From Thermodesulfovibrionales bacterium (GTDB lineage Bacteria; Nitrospirota; Thermodesulfovibrionia; Thermodesulfovibrionales; Dissulfurispiraceae), in assembly GCA_030017995.1 (NCBI GenBank), contig JASEGS010000018.1, positions 1-36,274 on the forward strand: a DNA stretch of 36,274 nt, in the 5' to 3' direction. The notes under the pieces are model-generated. The model was not told where the DNA came from. It saw nothing but the letters and a program-made list of their open reading frames with translations, and did not search any database. Of the stretch, positions 34,323-36,274 are shown piece by piece. The stretch's first letter is position 1; each line of letters begins with the position of its first letter. The position numbers were made by a program, and so were the translations under genes.

Positions 34323-35574
34323 TACGCATATCCTTTAAATTCGCTATGTTGTCCCTCATGCGCCACAGCAGCCATAATCCAGGCAATGCGGCGAGGGCGG
34401 TGATGAAGAAGAATTGCGCCCATCCAAGCGATGCCACGATGAACCCCGACGAGGGGGCAATAAAAATCCTTCCGAGGGAAGCGAGCGATGACAGAAGCGC
34501 GTATTGCGTTGCGCTGTATCGCTGATTGCATATTGTCATGAGCAGCGCAACAAAGGCTGCGGTCCCCATGCCTCCGCTTAAATTTTCAAAAGCCACCGCA
34601 AAAATAAGCATGCCGTAGCTTTTGCCGAGCCACGCCAGAACCATAAATGAGAGATTCGATATTGCCTGTAATACTCCAAAAAATAAAAGTGAGCGGAAAA
34701 GGCCAAGCCGCGCCATCAATGCGCCGCCAAACATGGCTCCAACAATTAAGGAAATAAGACCGAGTCCCTTGTTGATTGTTCCCACGTCTGTCGGCGTGAA
34801 GCCCACGCCTTTTATCAGAAACGCCGTAGTCAGAGTTCCGGCATAGGCGTCTCCGAGTTTGTAAAGGATGATCAAAAGCAGCAGCATTACAGCGCCGCGC
34901 CTTAAAAAATAATCCTTCAACGGCCCCCATATCGCCTCTTGAAGGTTTTTTGGGGGGATGATTTTTTGTTCAGGCTCAGGCCCTAAAAGTGTGGAAATTA
35001 CACCTATGCCCATAATTCCGGCCATGATGAGGTAAGTGTTTCGCCAGCCTATATGGTCGGACATAATAAGCGCCAGCGCTCCTGAAACAAGCATAGCGAT
35101 ACGGTAGCCCATTACGAATACTGCAGCGCCTGAGCCGCGCTCTTTCTCGCGCAGCACATCCGTCCTGTAAGCGTCAATTACAATATCCTGCGATGCTGAG
35201 GAAAAGGCTACTACAAGGGCAAAGGCCGCTATGAGCAGAGGGGCTTGTTTGGGCGAATTAAAGGCCATTGCGGCAATGCCGAGCATTAGCGCTATTTGTG
35301 TTATAAGAATCCAGCCCCTTCGTCTTCCAAGACGGCTTCCTAACTTAGGCACGAACCTGTCCATAAATGGAGACCAGAGGAATTTAAGAGTGTAGGGCAG
35401 CCCGACAAGGGCAAAAATGCCGATAGTCCTTATATCCACGCCGTCCACAGCCATCCATGCCTGCAATGTGCCGCTTGTAAGAGCAAGCGGCAGTCCGGAC
35501 GCAAAGCCAAGGAGCGTAACGGCTGCAATTCGCTTGCTGGTGAATGCCTGAAGATAAGGGGTTAATTTGCTCAA
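34315..35574 (-). CDS. ampG: AmpG-family muropeptide permease (MFS)
   Basis: This 419-residue transporter has about twelve helices and clear AmpG signatures: TLLGFASGLPLALTSGTLQAW at the start, LPYTLKFLWSPFMDR, LGSRLGRRRGWILITQ, and SSASQDIVIDAYRTDVL. AmpG imports GlcNAc-anhydroMurNAc peptides from the periplasm. It begins at TTG 35574 with AAGGA seven bases upstream, since no ATG fits the family start. It is followed by nagA in an 8-base overlap. Together with the convergent namZ and MurU-AmgK genes it forms a salvage island. Confidence 0.9.
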   Translation of the reverse strand: MSKLTPYLQAFTSKRIAAVTLLGFASGLPLALTSGTLQAWMAVDGVDIRTIGIFALVGLPYTLKFLWSPFMDRFVPKLGSRLGRRRGWILITQIALMLGIAAMAFNSPKQAPLLIAAFALVVAFSSASQDIVIDAYRTDVLREKERGSGAAVFVMGYRIAMLVSGALALIMSDHIGWRNTYLIMAGIMGIGVISTLLGPEPEQKIIPPKNLQEAIWGPLKDYFLRRGAVMLLLLIILYKLGDAYAGTLTTAFLIKGVGFTPTDVGTINKGLGLISLIVGAMFGGALMARLGLFRSLLFFGVLQAISNLSFMVLAWLGKSYGMLIFAVAFENLSGGMGTAAFVALLMTICNQRYSATQYALLSSLASLGRIFIAPSSGFIVASLGWAQFFFITALAALPGLWLLWRMRDNIANLKDMRNA

Positions 35575-36220
35575 ATATTATCCTTGATTCTATAAGGTTT
35601 TTCTTGACTATGTAGTTTTTGGTTTCTATAATCTATCATAATGTTGGATAAACATAGAAGACAATTTTGCGGTAGCGCTTTACACCCCAATGCAGAAGCT
35701 AAGCGTTGGCTGTATTATTAAGGACAAAGCATGATTACACAAAATGATTTTGAAACGAAAAGGACACCTGAAGAACTATATGCTTTCGCATTGCATCGCT
35801 ATTAGCAAAGTATCTACGAGATTTAAAGAGGACTTAGCAAAGAATAAGACTTTAGATAAAATCATAAGAAGGATTGAGTCAATTGTCAACAGGCTGTCAA
35901 GACCTGACACGGATGACGGATGCTCGTGGCCGGAAGATATGCGTCCTCAAATAGGCTTCCTCCAATGAGCAATAAGCTTGATGTTATCCGAGATAATTAT
36001 ATTTTATTATGTTTGACATATTATTAGAATGCGCGAATATTTTTACAGACGGCAGGCATCAAAAGTTATGGACAAACGGTATCGGACGAACTACAATATT
36101 CAACAACACGGGCGGGGAACATCACACGAACAAACCGAACCACATTCTGAAGACAACGTTCCCACAGAGAAGAAAACAACAATGTCATACGGACAGTTAC
36201 ACGATATGAGCTGGACAGGG
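35575..36220. other. Gene-poor stretch with no recognised gene
   Basis: About 645 bases separate ampG from the right-hand insertion-sequence-like end. Frames present include one at 35744-35968 (74 residues, a helical RFKEDLAKNKTLDKIIRRIE segment ending in a polar tail) and overlapping frames at 36009-36223, with no family match, no consistent ribosome-binding site and no clear start. A separate 24-residue frame from ATG 35730 (MITQNDFETKRTPEELYAFA) is stopped at TAG. The base and word usage look less ordered than in neighbouring genes. It may hold decayed remnants of mobile or cassette genes. I see no RNA gene. Confidence 0.4.
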
Positions 36221-36274
36221 TGATATTCCCCCGTTTTCACGGACACTCCAGTTAAGTTAGGCTGCCATAGCCTC
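36221..36274 (-). mobile_element. Possible insertion-sequence terminus with the last codons of a transposase
   Basis: Read on the minus strand from the window edge, the codons EAMAA are followed by TAA at 36257-36259, then a segment ending GTCCGTGAAAACGGGGGAAT at 36228-36247 and TGATA/TATCA at 36221-36225. The G-run and TGTCCG motif close behind a stop codon are typical of IS ends of the IS3/IS481 kind. The element continues beyond the window, so neither the family nor its boundaries are certain. Confidence 0.3.

Noticed and set aside
35668-35712. Possible integron attC site around GCGCTTTACACCCC...AAGCGTTGGC
   Set aside because: It has short complementary arms (CGCTT/AAGCG), but the right core GTTGGCT breaks the GTTRRRY rule and no matching RYYYAAC core lies upstream.
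36009-36223. Two overlapping small plus-strand frames
   Set aside because: They use different frames of the same DNA, have biased polar composition, no ribosome-binding site and no recognised family.

Overview
The window looks like chromosomal DNA of a Gram-negative, probably anaerobic or microaerobic bacterium of moderate, AT-leaning base composition. A TolC-type outer-membrane factor, a MacA-type adaptor and an AmpG permease imply two membranes. A DUF1858 redox-disulfide protein, a full-length LarC and the general protein style suggest Nitrospirota (Thermodesulfovibrio-like) or a related delta-proteobacterial-type lineage. This placement is inference from protein appearance; no marker gene was searched.

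Layout. (1) 1-4212: a frameshifted membrane-protein remnant, then a minus-strand run hpt, queD, pmbA/tldE, acyl-CoA dehydrogenase, UPF0251 regulator. (2) 4435-11685, plus strand: an AddB-like and an AddA-like recombination nuclease/helicase pair, a slipin-type SPFH protein and a VTT-domain membrane protein. (3) 11693-18938, minus strand: larC, tolC-like, macA-like, an orphan MacB-type ATPase, then the canonical yceD-rpmF-plsX-fabH lipid/ribosome operon. (4) 19042-22441, plus strand: macro-domain protein, tRNA-Thr(CGU), a small ORF, cinA/pncC, ligA. (5) 22490-23634: a long, imperfect, internally structured inverted repeat, then a divergent redox module (46-aa zinc-binding protein and DUF1858 on one side, a four-helix heme-copper-oxidase-like protein on the other) around two identical CRP/FNR-type palindromes. 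(6) 23687-30371: DUF465, ilvD (+), and a minus-strand livHMGF-acyP-bioB cluster without a substrate-binding protein. (7) 30407-35574: a cell-wall recycling island made of a signal-peptide-less NamZ-type muramidase (DUF1343/GH171), a single polypeptide joining a MurU-like uridylyltransferase to an AmgK-like sugar kinase, a minimal NagA deacetylase and an AmpG permease. (8) 35575-36274: gene-poor DNA ending in what looks like an insertion-sequence terminus.

How genes work together. The strongest system-level stories are the peptidoglycan salvage island (import, cytosolic cleavage, direct conversion of MurNAc to UDP-MurNAc) and the divergent redox module, whose operators sit where a class II CRP/FNR-type activator would bind for both promoters. 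A third theme is a family of 7-bp-period degenerate repeats. It appears at seven places, five of them in frame inside unrelated genes, one forming the end of a gene, and one intergenic.
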